Source: Pacificibacter marinus
GTDB lineage: Bacteria; Pseudomonadota; Alphaproteobacteria; Rhodobacterales; Rhodobacteraceae
DNA length: 64,000 nucleotides
Assembly: GCF_018860665.1 (NCBI RefSeq)
Contig: NZ_JAHKPK010000017.1
Coordinates: 1-64,000 of the forward strand
Direction: 5' to 3'
Shown here: one piece after another, positions 8,397-17,028 of the stretch
Numbering within the stretch: position 1 is the stretch's first letter
Layout of the letters: the number at the start of each line of letters is the position of its first letter
Made by a program: the position numbers and the translations under genes
Notes under the pieces: model-generated
The model's database searches: none
What the model saw: the letters and a program-made list of their open reading frames with translations, nothing else
What the model was told of the DNA's origin: nothing

Positions 8397-9289
8397 TGAG
8401 ACGGCAATGTTGCAAGCGTGATGGGCGCTTTGGGTTGCGGTTTGGGGGCGTTGGGGTCTTTTGGCTTTGGGGGTGGAGGATTGAGAATGTTGTTCACCCA
8501 ATCTTGCGCATCCGCACAGCCATCCCCCTTGGGTGGTGGCGCTTGATTGACGCAAGATTTATCCCCTTTGGGGCAATTGAGGCGGACGTGGAAATGGTAG
8601 TGATGCCCATACCAAGGTCGAATTTTATTGAGCCAAGCGCGATCGCCTTTCTCGTCTTTGCACATTTGAACTTTGGCGCCCGGAAACACGAAAATGCGTG
8701 CGACACGAGGATCACTTGCTGCAGCTTTGAGAATGTTGTGGTGCTGTTCTGTCCACTCATCGTTGACGAAAGCACCTGCAGATTTGCGCATAGAGATAGA
8801 TGAGATGTGTTCGCGGTCATTGACCGTAAGCATGAGATGCTTGGGCGCACGCATCCAGATATCGGCATCCAATCCAATTTGGTGACTTGCGTGCCCGGTT
8901 AACATGGGGCCGCCACGTGGTTGGCTCATATCGCCGATGTACAGACCTTCCCAGCCGGGTTGTGCGGCAGCTTTGCGTGATAGGTCTTTTAGGTAATCGA
9001 TCAAAATCGGCTGGCCCCAGTTGCGGTTGCGCGACAGGCGCATGGCTTGCCATGTCGGGCCCGTTTCTGGCAGTTGAACCGCGCCGCCGACGCAGCCTTT
9101 CGCGTAACTACCAAAGGATTCAGCGTTCTGTTTTGAGGCGGTGGAAACATGACCAAAAAGGTCCTTGGCCAATCTGTGATCACTGGACGACAGTTTGACG
9201 GCATGCGTTTCTGCTTTGGAGGGATCGTCTTCACCTCCACAGCCTGCAAGTGCTGCACACAAAAGAAAACCAATTACTTTGAACTGCAT
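8369..9289 (-). CDS. mepA: penicillin-insensitive murein endopeptidase (M74 family)
   Basis: Cleaves D-alanyl-meso-diaminopimelate cross-links of peptidoglycan. The 306 aa include a lipoprotein signal with lipobox LAGC, so it is probably membrane anchored. The LAS-type metallopeptidase motifs are [14 protein letters not shown], containing H and D metal ligands, and HHYHFHVRL. The tail is Pro-rich ([17 protein letters not shown]). The ATG at 9289 overlaps the TGA of the upstream MFS gene (TGATG), with GAGGTAGG just before, which is typical coupling. Pairing with a transporter suggests a cell-wall recycling or envelope role, but this is inference. Confidence 0.9.
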   Translation of the reverse strand: MQFKVIGFLLCAALAGCGGEDDPSKAETHAVKLSSSDHRLAKDLFGHVSTASKQNAESFGSYAKGCVGGAVQLPETGPTWQAMRLSRNRNWGQPILIDYLKDLSRKAAAQPGWEGLYIGDMSQPRGGPMLTGHASHQIGLDADIWMRAPKHLMLTVNDREHISSISMRKSAGAFVNDEWTEQHHNILKAAASDPRVARIFVFPGAKVQMCKDEKGDRAWLNKIRPWYGHHYHFHVRLNCPKGDKSCVNQAPPPKGDGCADAQDWVNNILNPPPPKPKDPNAPKPQPKAPITLATLPSQCSAVLSSR

Positions 9290-10662
9290 CAACCTACCTC
9301 TTCTCCATCGGGTTTGACCCAGACTAACAGCACCAACCCGATAAGGAAAAGCGCGATCAGCGGGGTTATGCCCATACGTTGCGAATTGCTGACTGTTGTT
9401 GCCGCGGCGATCAGTGCTGGTGCTAAAAAAGACGTCGCTTTGCCTGATAAAGCAAACAAACCGAAGGCTTCGGTCATGCGTTCAGGGTCCGCTTGGCGAA
9501 CCATCATTGTCCGGCTGGCTGATTGGATGATTCCGCCAACTGCGCCTAAGCCCACGCCGCAAATATAGAACGCTATATCTGGAATGCTGCTGCTTGCCGC
9601 CACAGGGATGAACAAGACACTGTCGGGTGTGATCGAAATGATCCCTGTGCAGATAACCATCAAGACCACGATGGAAAAAATGATGACAGGTTTAGGGCCA
9701 TATTTCCTATCTTGGTAACCGCCAACATAAGTAAACACCGCGCCAGACAAGACAGCTAAAATGCCAAAGACGCCGACATTGACCACGGACCATTCCAGCA
9801 CACCCAATGCGTAGACGCCGCCAAAGGCGAAAACACCGTTCAGCGCGTCGCGGTAAAACATTGAGGACATTAGATAAGCAAAGAGTGATTTGCGTGATGG
9901 CAGACTTTTGAGTGTCGCACCAAGGCTTATTAGGCCAGTTTTGACTGCTGCGGCAATGTGGATGCCGCTGCTTTTCGGTTCGCGGACCCATAGAAAAAAC
10001 GGGATCATCGATATGATAAACCACAGGGCCACGTAGGGGCCAACAAAGCGGGTGCCCTGGCGTAGGTCTGGATTCAACCCAAGCAAAGGAGCCTTGTTTA
10101 AAAGCGTGACGCCATTGCTGTTCTCGGCAAAGAATAACAACATGATGATTAAGGCAACAAATCCGCCGACATAGCCCCACGCCCATCCGTCGCCTGACAC
10201 TTTGCCGATTTCTTCTTTTGTGCCGAGACTGGGCAAAATGGCGTTGGTGAAAATCGTAGTGAATTCGACCCCTATCATGCCAAGTATAAAAAATGTCAAA
10301 ACCGTGATTGTTGGAAAATCGTCCGGTGTTGCGACCCAAAGGCCTGCCGCGCCAACGGTATAGCAAGCACTGAACAACCAAATCCAAGGCAAACGCCGCC
10401 CCGTGCCATCGGCAATGGCACCTAAAATTGGCGCGAGGATTGCAATCGTAAGTCCCGAAATCGTTAGACCCATGCCCCAAATGGATTGTGCCTGCGCGCG
10501 GGCGGAGGCTTCATCAAGGCCGCTTGCGCTAAGGTGTGCGATGACTTGCTCGGCAAAATAGGGCCCAAAAACAAAGGTAATAATCAATGTATGATAGGGT
10601 TGTGTTGCCCAATCATACATCATCCAGCCCTTGATGCGTTTGCTAAAGCTCACGTTTTCCAT
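9289..10662 (-). CDS. MFS transporter, UMF1/Atg22-like family
   Basis: 457 aa with about 12 membrane helices. N-terminal KGWMMYDWATQPYHTLI and the helix 1-2 region with FGPYFAE are characteristic of the UMF1 (BtlA/Atg22-like) major facilitator group, whose substrates are mostly unknown. The ATG at 10662 is preceded by GGGGGATT and begins the conserved N-terminus; upstream in-frame starts add non-conserved residues. It is the first gene of a coupled operon with mepA and the secreted propeller protein. By context a murein-fragment or amino-acid exporter is possible, but this is not shown. Confidence 0.85.
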   Translation of the reverse strand: MENVSFSKRIKGWMMYDWATQPYHTLIITFVFGPYFAEQVIAHLSASGLDEASARAQAQSIWGMGLTISGLTIAILAPILGAIADGTGRRLPWIWLFSACYTVGAAGLWVATPDDFPTITVLTFFILGMIGVEFTTIFTNAILPSLGTKEEIGKVSGDGWAWGYVGGFVALIIMLLFFAENSNGVTLLNKAPLLGLNPDLRQGTRFVGPYVALWFIISMIPFFLWVREPKSSGIHIAAAVKTGLISLGATLKSLPSRKSLFAYLMSSMFYRDALNGVFAFGGVYALGVLEWSVVNVGVFGILAVLSGAVFTYVGGYQDRKYGPKPVIIFSIVVLMVICTGIISITPDSVLFIPVAASSSIPDIAFYICGVGLGAVGGIIQSASRTMMVRQADPERMTEAFGLFALSGKATSFLAPALIAAATTVSNSQRMGITPLIALFLIGLVLLVWVKPDGEEVG

Positions 10663-10751
10663 GCCCAATCCCCCGATCATTGTTGATCGAGATAGAACAG
10701 GCAAAACCAAAGTTACGCAACGTCTAAACGCTAAGGCGCGTTACCATGTTC

Positions 10752-11288
10752 TTAATCACGGGCCGGTGGCCAAGGGCGCGTTTTATCTGCGTCTGCCCAA
10801 GCTTGCACCCAATCGGGCAAAGGGCTTTGTTTCAGATCAGGATCCACAAGTTTGAGCAGTTCAATCGGCGGCACCATTTTGCCGTTTTTCACAGCCGCGC
10901 CACGGATCAGAATATGGTTGGCGCAGTCTCCATTCGCGAGCCACATCGACTGCTCTATATAGAAAAACTTGTCATCAAACCCTACCGGACGTGACCGCAT
11001 TTCGATCTTTTGAAACATGGTGATCCGCTTGCGATATCTGACAGAGGCACCTGCGACGACGGTGCCCAAACCTGCCGTCTTGCTTGCCTTTGCCGTGCCA
11101 TTGCGCAACGCCATGGGAATACGGCCAAGATCATAAATCGTTAAGGTGCGCCCGTTATTAAGCTCCCACCAAAGATCTATGTCGACGGGCAAGCAATAGT
11201 GATGCGACACATGGGTGTCCCATAGCCCAAGCTTTGTGGCCTTGCGAAACTTAAAAAGATTAAAGGCGATGCGTAAAATTGGATACAT
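10752..11288 (-). CDS. thioesterase-like (hot-dog fold) protein, THEM6-like
   Basis: 178 aa from the ATG at 11288. The opening MYPILRIAFNLFKFRKA and the segment THVSHHYCLPVDIDLWWEL (with ELNNGR next) match bacterial THEM6-like acyl-CoA thioesterase proteins of the 4HBT superfamily. The Asp in the DxDxWxELNNGR region is the usual catalytic neighbourhood. A TTG 36 nt upstream would add a hydrophobic extension but the family normally begins at the chosen Met. The substrate is probably an acyl-CoA, not determinable here. It stands as a single gene, divergent from yggT. Confidence 0.78.
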   Translation of the reverse strand: MYPILRIAFNLFKFRKATKLGLWDTHVSHHYCLPVDIDLWWELNNGRTLTIYDLGRIPMALRNGTAKASKTAGLGTVVAGASVRYRKRITMFQKIEMRSRPVGFDDKFFYIEQSMWLANGDCANHILIRGAAVKNGKMVPPIELLKLVDPDLKQSPLPDWVQAWADADKTRPWPPARD

Positions 11289-11418
11289 ATGCACAGCCAA
11301 TACAAGGCTGGTTGAAAAAATCAATGGCGACGTGACGGTACGATTGTGATGCCTATGCCTTGCGAAGCTTGACTCAAAACCTTAGGTGTAAAACCACACG
11401 AAACATAGGAAATGATCC

Positions 11419-11706
11419 ATGCTCTCACTCATCCAAATTCTACTTATGATCCTCGGCGTCGTTAAATTCGTCATGATCGTTCACATTGCGATGAGTTGGT
11501 TGATCAATTTCCAAGTACTCAACCTGCGCCAGCCTTTGGTTTATCAAATTTGGGAAGGCCTTAATCGCTTGCTTGAGCCTATGTATTCACGCATTCGTCG
11601 CATTTTGCCGGATATGAACGGTCTCGACCTTGCGCCTTTGATTGCGTTCTTGGGCATTTACGCGCTCGAGATCATTATTCGCAATAACGCTCACATCCTT
11701 GTCTAA
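11419..11706 (+). CDS. YggT family membrane protein
   Basis: 95 aa with two membrane helices (about 5-27 and 70-90) separated by the conserved cytoplasmic loop EGLNRLLEPMYSRIRRILP. This is the standard YggT architecture. YggT proteins are linked to osmotic tolerance and, in related bacteria, to membrane-protein or division functions, but the mechanism is not settled. Like many roseobacter homologues it is a lone short gene. It precedes recQ by 69 bp on the same strand and may be co-transcribed with it. Confidence 0.85.
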   Translation: MLSLIQILLMILGVVKFVMIVHIAMSWLINFQVLNLRQPLVYQIWEGLNRLLEPMYSRIRRILPDMNGLDLAPLIAFLGIYALEIIIRNNAHILV

Positions 11707-11775
11707 GTCGATCTGGCCTTGAGACCCTGCGCGTGACGTGCGATTCTGCTACCAATCAATAAGCAGCAGGATCAC

Positions 11776-13818
11776 ATGTCACAAACGCAGACTCTTTTGT
11801 CTTCGGTCTTTGGGTTCAGTGCCTTTCGCCCTGGCCAAGAAGAAATCGTTGATGCTGTCACCGCAGGTCAAAACGTGCTGGCAATTATGCCAACCGGCGG
11901 CGGCAAATCGCTGTGCTTTCAGTTGCCTGCCTTGGTACGTGATGGTTTGACTGTTGTGATTTCACCTCTGATCGCCTTGATGCGTGATCAGGTACAGGCG
12001 CTCAAAGCTGTCGGTGTTGAAGCCGGTGCTTTGACATCAGGCAACACCGACGAGGAAACCGACGCTGTATTCGCTGCTCTTAGCGAGGGCCGCCTCAAAC
12101 TGTTATATATGGCACCCGAACGCCTTGCCTCTGGTGGAACTTTACCACTTTTGCGCCGGTCCAATGTTTCGATGATCGCCGTTGATGAAGCGCATTGTGT
12201 CAGCCAATGGGGTCATGATTTTCGCCCTGATTATCTGCGCATCGGTGATTTGCGCCGCGCCCTAAATGTGCCACTTGCGGCCTTCACCGCCACTGCCGAT
12301 GCGGAAACCCGAGAAGAAATCAACACGCGGCTGTTTGATGGTGAGACGCCTGAAGTTTTTTTGCGTGGTTTCGATCGACCAAACATTCATTTGGCTTTCG
12401 CTGTTAAAGACAGTCCACGTGCGCAAATCCTGAATTTCGCCAAAGCCCGTAAGGGCCAATCGGGCATTGTGTATTGTGGAACGCGAGCCAAAACCGAAAG
12501 CCTTGCCAAAGCGCTCAACGATGGTGGGCAAATGGCACTGGCCTATCATGGTGGTATGGATCGCGATTTGCGTCGTGATGCTGAGCGTCGGTTTCAGCAA
12601 GAAGACGAATTGATCGTGGTCGCCACAGTGGCCTTTGGCATGGGGATCGATAAGCCAGATATTCGCTGGGTCGCACATGCCGACCTGCCAAAATCTGTTG
12701 AATCCTATTATCAAGAAATCGGACGCGCTGGGCGCGATGGCGCACCTGCGGAAACGCTTACATTGTTCGGCCCCGATGATATCCGCTTTCGCCGCACACA
12801 GATTGACGAAAGCCCCTCGCCAGTTGAACGTCGTGCTGCAGATCATGCGCGGTTGAACGCTTTGCTGGGCATTGCCGAGGCGCAGGTTTGTCGCCGCCAA
12901 AACTTGCTGTCTTACTTTGGCGAAGACCCTGAGCCCTGTGGCACTTGCGATCTGTGCGATACGCCACCTGACCTGTTCGATGGTACAGTGGCCGTGCGTA
13001 AAGCTCTGTCGGCTGTCTTGCGCTGTGATGAGGGCTTTGGGGTTGGGCATTTGATTGATGTGCTGATCGGCAATTCGACTGATAAGGTGAAGCAGTGGAA
13101 CCATGACGCCTTGACGGTGTTTGGGATTGGTAAGGAATACGACAAGCGGCAATGGAATGCGATTTTCCGCCAAATGATGGGAATCGATTTGGTGCGGCCA
13201 AACCCTGATCGATTTGGTGCGCTGTTTATGACTGAACCCGCCGTTCCGATTTTGCGCGGTGAGGCCAATGTGACGCTGCGCCGTGATACGCTGGCGAAAG
13301 CCAATCGCGGCGGGCCTGTTGCCAAAGCGCTGGTGTCAGATGAAGACGCGCCCTTGTTGTCAGCGCTCAAAGCCAAGCGTCGTGCGCTGGCCGAAGACGC
13401 GCGCGTGCCTGCCTACGTGGTTTTTGCGGATCGCACCCTGATTGAGATGGCCGAAGTTAGACCTAAAACCCTTGATGATATGGCGCAAGTCGGTGGCGTT
13501 GGGGCCAAAAAACTTGAAAAATACGGCGATGCATTCTTGTCGGTTATCTTGGGGGCCGAGCCGGCAAAAATTCACCCGTCACGCCGAAAGCTTGCAGCCA
13601 GCGGAGGCGGTGATCTGTTTGATCAATTGCAAGGCGTTCATGATCAACTGGCGCGCGGCGCTTGCGGAACCTTAAAGCCTATGACGATGACCTCGGCACA
13701 ACTGTCTCGCATTGCATCGTCACGCCCACGAGATATCAAAGCCTTTGAAAAACTCGTTGGTCCTCGCCAGACCGAGCGCTTTTGTGACGCTATGCTTGAG
13801 GTTATTCAAAACGCATAA
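11776..13818 (+). CDS. recQ: ATP-dependent DNA helicase RecQ
   Basis: 3'-5' superfamily 2 helicase for recombination and stalled-fork repair. At 680 aa the domains in order are: N-terminal helicase core with Walker A PTGGGKSLCFQ (about 39-49) and DEAH (about residue 137), second RecA-like domain with GRAGRDG, a zinc-binding module (RRQNLLSYFGE then CGTCDLC), winged helix, and a C-terminal HRDC domain around 510-590. The ATG at 11776 follows AGGA. The stop is one base from the stop of the converging histidine kinase, with no terminator between. Confidence 0.95.
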   Translation: MSQTQTLLSSVFGFSAFRPGQEEIVDAVTAGQNVLAIMPTGGGKSLCFQLPALVRDGLTVVISPLIALMRDQVQALKAVGVEAGALTSGNTDEETDAVFAALSEGRLKLLYMAPERLASGGTLPLLRRSNVSMIAVDEAHCVSQWGHDFRPDYLRIGDLRRALNVPLAAFTATADAETREEINTRLFDGETPEVFLRGFDRPNIHLAFAVKDSPRAQILNFAKARKGQSGIVYCGTRAKTESLAKALNDGGQMALAYHGGMDRDLRRDAERRFQQEDELIVVATVAFGMGIDKPDIRWVAHADLPKSVESYYQEIGRAGRDGAPAETLTLFGPDDIRFRRTQIDESPSPVERRAADHARLNALLGIAEAQVCRRQNLLSYFGEDPEPCGTCDLCDTPPDLFDGTVAVRKALSAVLRCDEGFGVGHLIDVLIGNSTDKVKQWNHDALTVFGIGKEYDKRQWNAIFRQMMGIDLVRPNPDRFGALFMTEPAVPILRGEANVTLRRDTLAKANRGGPVAKALVSDEDAPLLSALKAKRRALAEDARVPAYVVFADRTLIEMAEVRPKTLDDMAQVGGVGAKKLEKYGDAFLSVILGAEPAKIHPSRRKLAASGGGDLFDQLQGVHDQLARGACGTLKPMTMTSAQLSRIASSRPRDIKAFEKLVGPRQTERFCDAMLEVIQNA

Positions 13819-13819
13819 G

Positions 13820-16006
13820 TTATTCACCGGCCATGACGCTTGTTTGGGCGTTGTACTGAACAGATGCGGACTCTTCGGGCAAAATTGCCCGACAATGTAC
13901 AGGTTTATAGTGTTGAATTTGATCGATTATCGCGGCCTTGCGTAGGGGTTTGGTCATATAGTGATCCAGTCCTGCGGCTAAAATTTCTTGATCGTCCCCA
14001 GCCATTGCGTGCGCCGTCAGCGCGACAATCGGGATGTGATGTCCATTGGTGAGTTCGATCGCACGAATGGCACGCGTCGCTTCTTTGCCGTCGACCCCGG
14101 GCATAGAAATGTCCATGAAAATCATGTCAGGATCGAAACTTTCATAGAGTTCAATGGCTTCGCGTCCATTGTTGGCAAATTGTAATTCAATATCAAGATC
14201 TTTGACCATCTTACCAAAGACCAATTGATTGGTCTTGTTGTCCTCAGCCGCAAGAATGCGCATTAGGCGACCGTTGGGGTCTTCGGATTTTGTTTTGACC
14301 GGCAGCAGTTTAGACAGTGCAAGGCAAAGGTCAGCACGCAGTAATGGTTTTTGCAATGTGCTTGTATTGTCATGCTCTAGGGCCGCTGCAGACACAGGGC
14401 CGGAGGTCATAAGCAACACGGGCGCAGTTACGTCTCGCGCTCTGATATTGGCAATCAATCCCCCCAAGTCGGTGTCTGGTAAATTGTTGTCGAGCAGGTA
14501 AATATCTCCATCAAGTGGTGAAGCGAGCAGGGCTTCGCCAGTGTCAATTGGCGTGACATCGAATCCAATCGCGGTGAGTTGCTTTTCCAAAATGGCGCTG
14601 TTGGCACTGATGTGATCCACAATATATGCACGGTGTATCCACGCGGGGAGTTCTGGCACATCTTGTACAGTTTCAACCACATCCATCGTGCAGTGAAATC
14701 CGAAACAAGAGCCAACGCCTTGCTCGCTGTCGACCCAAATATCGCCGCCCATGAGGGTGACCAGCTGTTTGGTGATCGCCAACCCGAGACCCGTACCTTC
14801 GAATTTTCGATTGCGTTCGTCTTCAACTTGATTGAACTCACCAAAAATATGTAAGCGCATTTCAGGTGCGATGCCGATGCCGGTGTCTTCGATTGAGATA
14901 TGGACGCGTTGGCTTTTTCCGTCATCTTCGGGCAGACCGACAACGCGTATAATGACGTGGCCTCGAGCTGTAAATTTGACGGCGTTGCCGACGAGATTTG
15001 TCAAAATTTGGCGCATACGCCCTTGGTCGCCGATAAAAGAGGTGGGCATGAACATATCGTAGTCGACGATCAAATCGATGTTCTTTTGTTTGGCGACAGG
15101 TTGCAGCAACACGATCACATCTTGGATGCAGCGTTCCAGATCAAATGGATGTGGGTTCAGCGATAGTTTTGACGCTTCGATTTTGGAAAAGTCTAGAACA
15201 TCATTGATCAGGCTGAGCAGAGCCTCGCCAGAGTTTTTGATCGTGTCGACGTAGAGTTTTTGTTCTTCAGTCAGGTCTGTTTCGCTCATGAGGGCGGCCA
15301 TACCAACCATACCGTTCATCGGGGTGCGAATTTCGTGGCTCATGTTGGCGAGAAAAGCTGATTTGGCGCGGTTGGCAGATTCAGCTTTGCGTGTCGCTTC
15401 TTTAAGGCGTGCGGCATATCGTATGGAGTCGGTGATATTAAGGCCAAGCGAAACCATATCACCATCGGCAGACCGTCTATCGACCAGTTTGACGAATTGA
15501 TTGTTCCAAAGCCTAATCGTATGAGGTTCACGGGCTGGGGCGCGCCAGCGTTGCAAGGCTTGCTCGACAAATTCTGAGCGGCTCATCTCGCCGATATCGA
15601 CGATGCCTTCTTCAACAGCAAGACTCAAAATTTCGGAATATGAAATGCCTGGCCGCACATCTTCTAGCCCATCAAAAACACTTAGATAGGCTGGATTGGC
15701 TGCGATCATAATGTCGGAAGGATCAAAAACGGCAAAACCGTCTTTGATGGTTTCAATCGAATCCCACAGGCGGCGTTCGGCGATATGCACAGCGTTGTTG
15801 GCGCGTTCTAGGTCTTCCATAACCTGAACTTTTTCGGTTTGAAGCACCGCCGTTTCTTCGCGTTTGACGATGATTTCGTCAGATAAATTGCGTGCGTGAT
15901 TTGACAGCTTTTTATTGGCGTTAAACAACTCTGCCTGTTTGAGCTCAAGCAAGCGCTCGGCTGCCAAACGCGCGCGACGTTCTTGCGCAAGTGTGTCGAT
16001 TGACAT
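13820..16006 (-). CDS. hybrid sensor histidine kinase, soluble
   Basis: 728 aa. Order: N-terminal coiled coil (about 5-80), a PAS domain (about 82-195), HisKA with H224 in NMSHEIRTPMNG, HATPase with N341 (LTNLVGNAVKF) and glycine boxes DTGIGI and GTGLGL, a degenerate receiver (about 458-570, VDH instead of the acidic pair, D506), and a canonical receiver (about 581-700) with D632 in FMDISMPG and K686. No membrane helix or signal peptide, so it is cytoplasmic. No output domain or partner regulator is adjacent. The signal is unknown. The ATG at 16006 is the natural start of the coiled coil. Confidence 0.9.
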   Translation of the reverse strand: MSIDTLAQERRARLAAERLLELKQAELFNANKKLSNHARNLSDEIIVKREETAVLQTEKVQVMEDLERANNAVHIAERRLWDSIETIKDGFAVFDPSDIMIAANPAYLSVFDGLEDVRPGISYSEILSLAVEEGIVDIGEMSRSEFVEQALQRWRAPAREPHTIRLWNNQFVKLVDRRSADGDMVSLGLNITDSIRYAARLKEATRKAESANRAKSAFLANMSHEIRTPMNGMVGMAALMSETDLTEEQKLYVDTIKNSGEALLSLINDVLDFSKIEASKLSLNPHPFDLERCIQDVIVLLQPVAKQKNIDLIVDYDMFMPTSFIGDQGRMRQILTNLVGNAVKFTARGHVIIRVVGLPEDDGKSQRVHISIEDTGIGIAPEMRLHIFGEFNQVEDERNRKFEGTGLGLAITKQLVTLMGGDIWVDSEQGVGSCFGFHCTMDVVETVQDVPELPAWIHRAYIVDHISANSAILEKQLTAIGFDVTPIDTGEALLASPLDGDIYLLDNNLPDTDLGGLIANIRARDVTAPVLLMTSGPVSAAALEHDNTSTLQKPLLRADLCLALSKLLPVKTKSEDPNGRLMRILAAEDNKTNQLVFGKMVKDLDIELQFANNGREAIELYESFDPDMIFMDISMPGVDGKEATRAIRAIELTNGHHIPIVALTAHAMAGDDQEILAAGLDHYMTKPLRKAAIIDQIQHYKPVHCRAILPEESASVQYNAQTSVMAGE

Positions 16007-16100
16007 GTGTGAACCTCTTCAATCCCCGCCACGAACGTTTACGTGGGCTTTGCGCCAGATTGGCGGAACTGGGTGAAAAGATTGTTAACGCATTATGGAA

Positions 16101-16131
16101 AATGCGAGCGACCTGTGCTGGCGCTCGCATT
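16101..16131 (-). terminator. intrinsic terminator after the phosphatase gene
   Basis: A perfect 10-bp stem (AATGCGAGCG with CGCTCGCATT) and an 11-nt loop. On the minus strand the stem ends in a TTTT run, nine bases past the stop of the phosphatase at 16140. It lies upstream of the kinase start at 16006, separating the two minus-strand genes. Confidence 0.7.
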
Positions 16132-16139
16132 GAAAGTCA

Positions 16140-16922
16140 TTATTGTGTCGGTTTGACCTTTTTGACGAAGGGCGCGGGGTTCTTTGGGTCAGCTTGCGTC
16201 AAGGGCGCGCGCCCTGTGTCCGTCACGACTTCTTGGCTGTCGCCCTCGATCACTATGGCTGTGACCGGCCAGCCATAGCCCGCACCTGTGTCGATATCGA
16301 TGCGGTTGCCATAGTGCGACGGCAGGTTCACAGCCGTGTGGCCATGCACAACCATCCAAGGTAAATCGCCTTCATAATCGAGCCAGCCTTTGCGGATCCA
16401 CATCAGGTCTTCTTCGGTTTGTTCCGCAAGTGGCACGCCGGGTTTCACGCCTGCATGTACGAAGAGATATTTGCCCCATTCATAGTAGAGCGGCAGACCT
16501 TCGATGAAATCGAGATGCGCTTTGGGGACGGCTGTTTGCGCGGCTTTGAATGCGGCTTCGAATTCGTAATCCACGGTTGTGACGCCGTAAGACGCCAAGG
16601 TTGTGTTGCCGCCGATGCGTGGATTGAGAAAGGACAGCTCTGGCGGCATATTGTCGTCAAAGGCGGTCATGTCGCGCACGAAGCGGGTGAACAGGCGATC
16701 GTGATTGCCGCGCAACGCGATCCACGGCTCACCGCGTGCCATACCGTCCATCATATATTCGATCACGTCGCGACTGGCAGGACCGCGGTCTGTGTAGTCA
16801 CCTAAATGAACGATTTTGGCCGTGGTGTCACCGACACGTTCCATGTCGGCTTTGATACGCGCATGAGCCGCTTTGAGTTCCAAGATGTGGCCATGGATGT
16901 CTCCGATTGCATAAATGCGCAT
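16140..16922 (-). CDS. PPP-type serine/threonine (or diadenosine tetraphosphate) phosphatase
   Basis: 260-aa calcineurin-like metallophosphoesterase. The metal-binding blocks appear in order: GDIHGH (8-13), GDYTDRG (41-47), GNHDR (72-76), VHAGVK and HGHTAV. That set defines the PPP family, which includes bacterial protein phosphatases and symmetrical Ap4A hydrolases, and the sequence alone does not decide between them. Cytoplasmic, no signal peptide. AAGGG lies seven bases before the ATG. Hairpin terminators flank it on both sides, so it is probably a single-gene unit downstream of serA. Confidence 0.85.
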   Translation of the reverse strand: MRIYAIGDIHGHILELKAAHARIKADMERVGDTTAKIVHLGDYTDRGPASRDVIEYMMDGMARGEPWIALRGNHDRLFTRFVRDMTAFDDNMPPELSFLNPRIGGNTTLASYGVTTVDYEFEAAFKAAQTAVPKAHLDFIEGLPLYYEWGKYLFVHAGVKPGVPLAEQTEEDLMWIRKGWLDYEGDLPWMVVHGHTAVNLPSHYGNRIDIDTGAGYGWPVTAIVIEGDSQEVVTDTGRAPLTQADPKNPAPFVKKVKPTQ

Positions 16923-16969
16923 ATTTTAACCCTTTGTCATGTGAACGTCATTCGACGCTATAAAAAGCG

Positions 16970-16998
16970 AAGGGCCGCTGGAATGTCCAGCGGCCCTT
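16970..16998 (-). terminator. intrinsic terminator of serA
   Basis: A 13-bp perfect stem (AAGGGCCGCTGGA with TCCAGCGGCCCTT) and a 3-nt loop. On the minus strand it is followed by CGCTTTTTA. It lies 31 bp beyond the serA stop. Confidence 0.9.
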
Positions 16999-17028
16999 GC
17001 TCATATCGTGTGATTGTTTTGTAAATGC

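Noticed and set aside
12262-13173. 303-codon minus-strand ORF opposite recQ
   Set aside because: Entirely antisense to the conserved RecQ helicase domain, with no recognisable motif.
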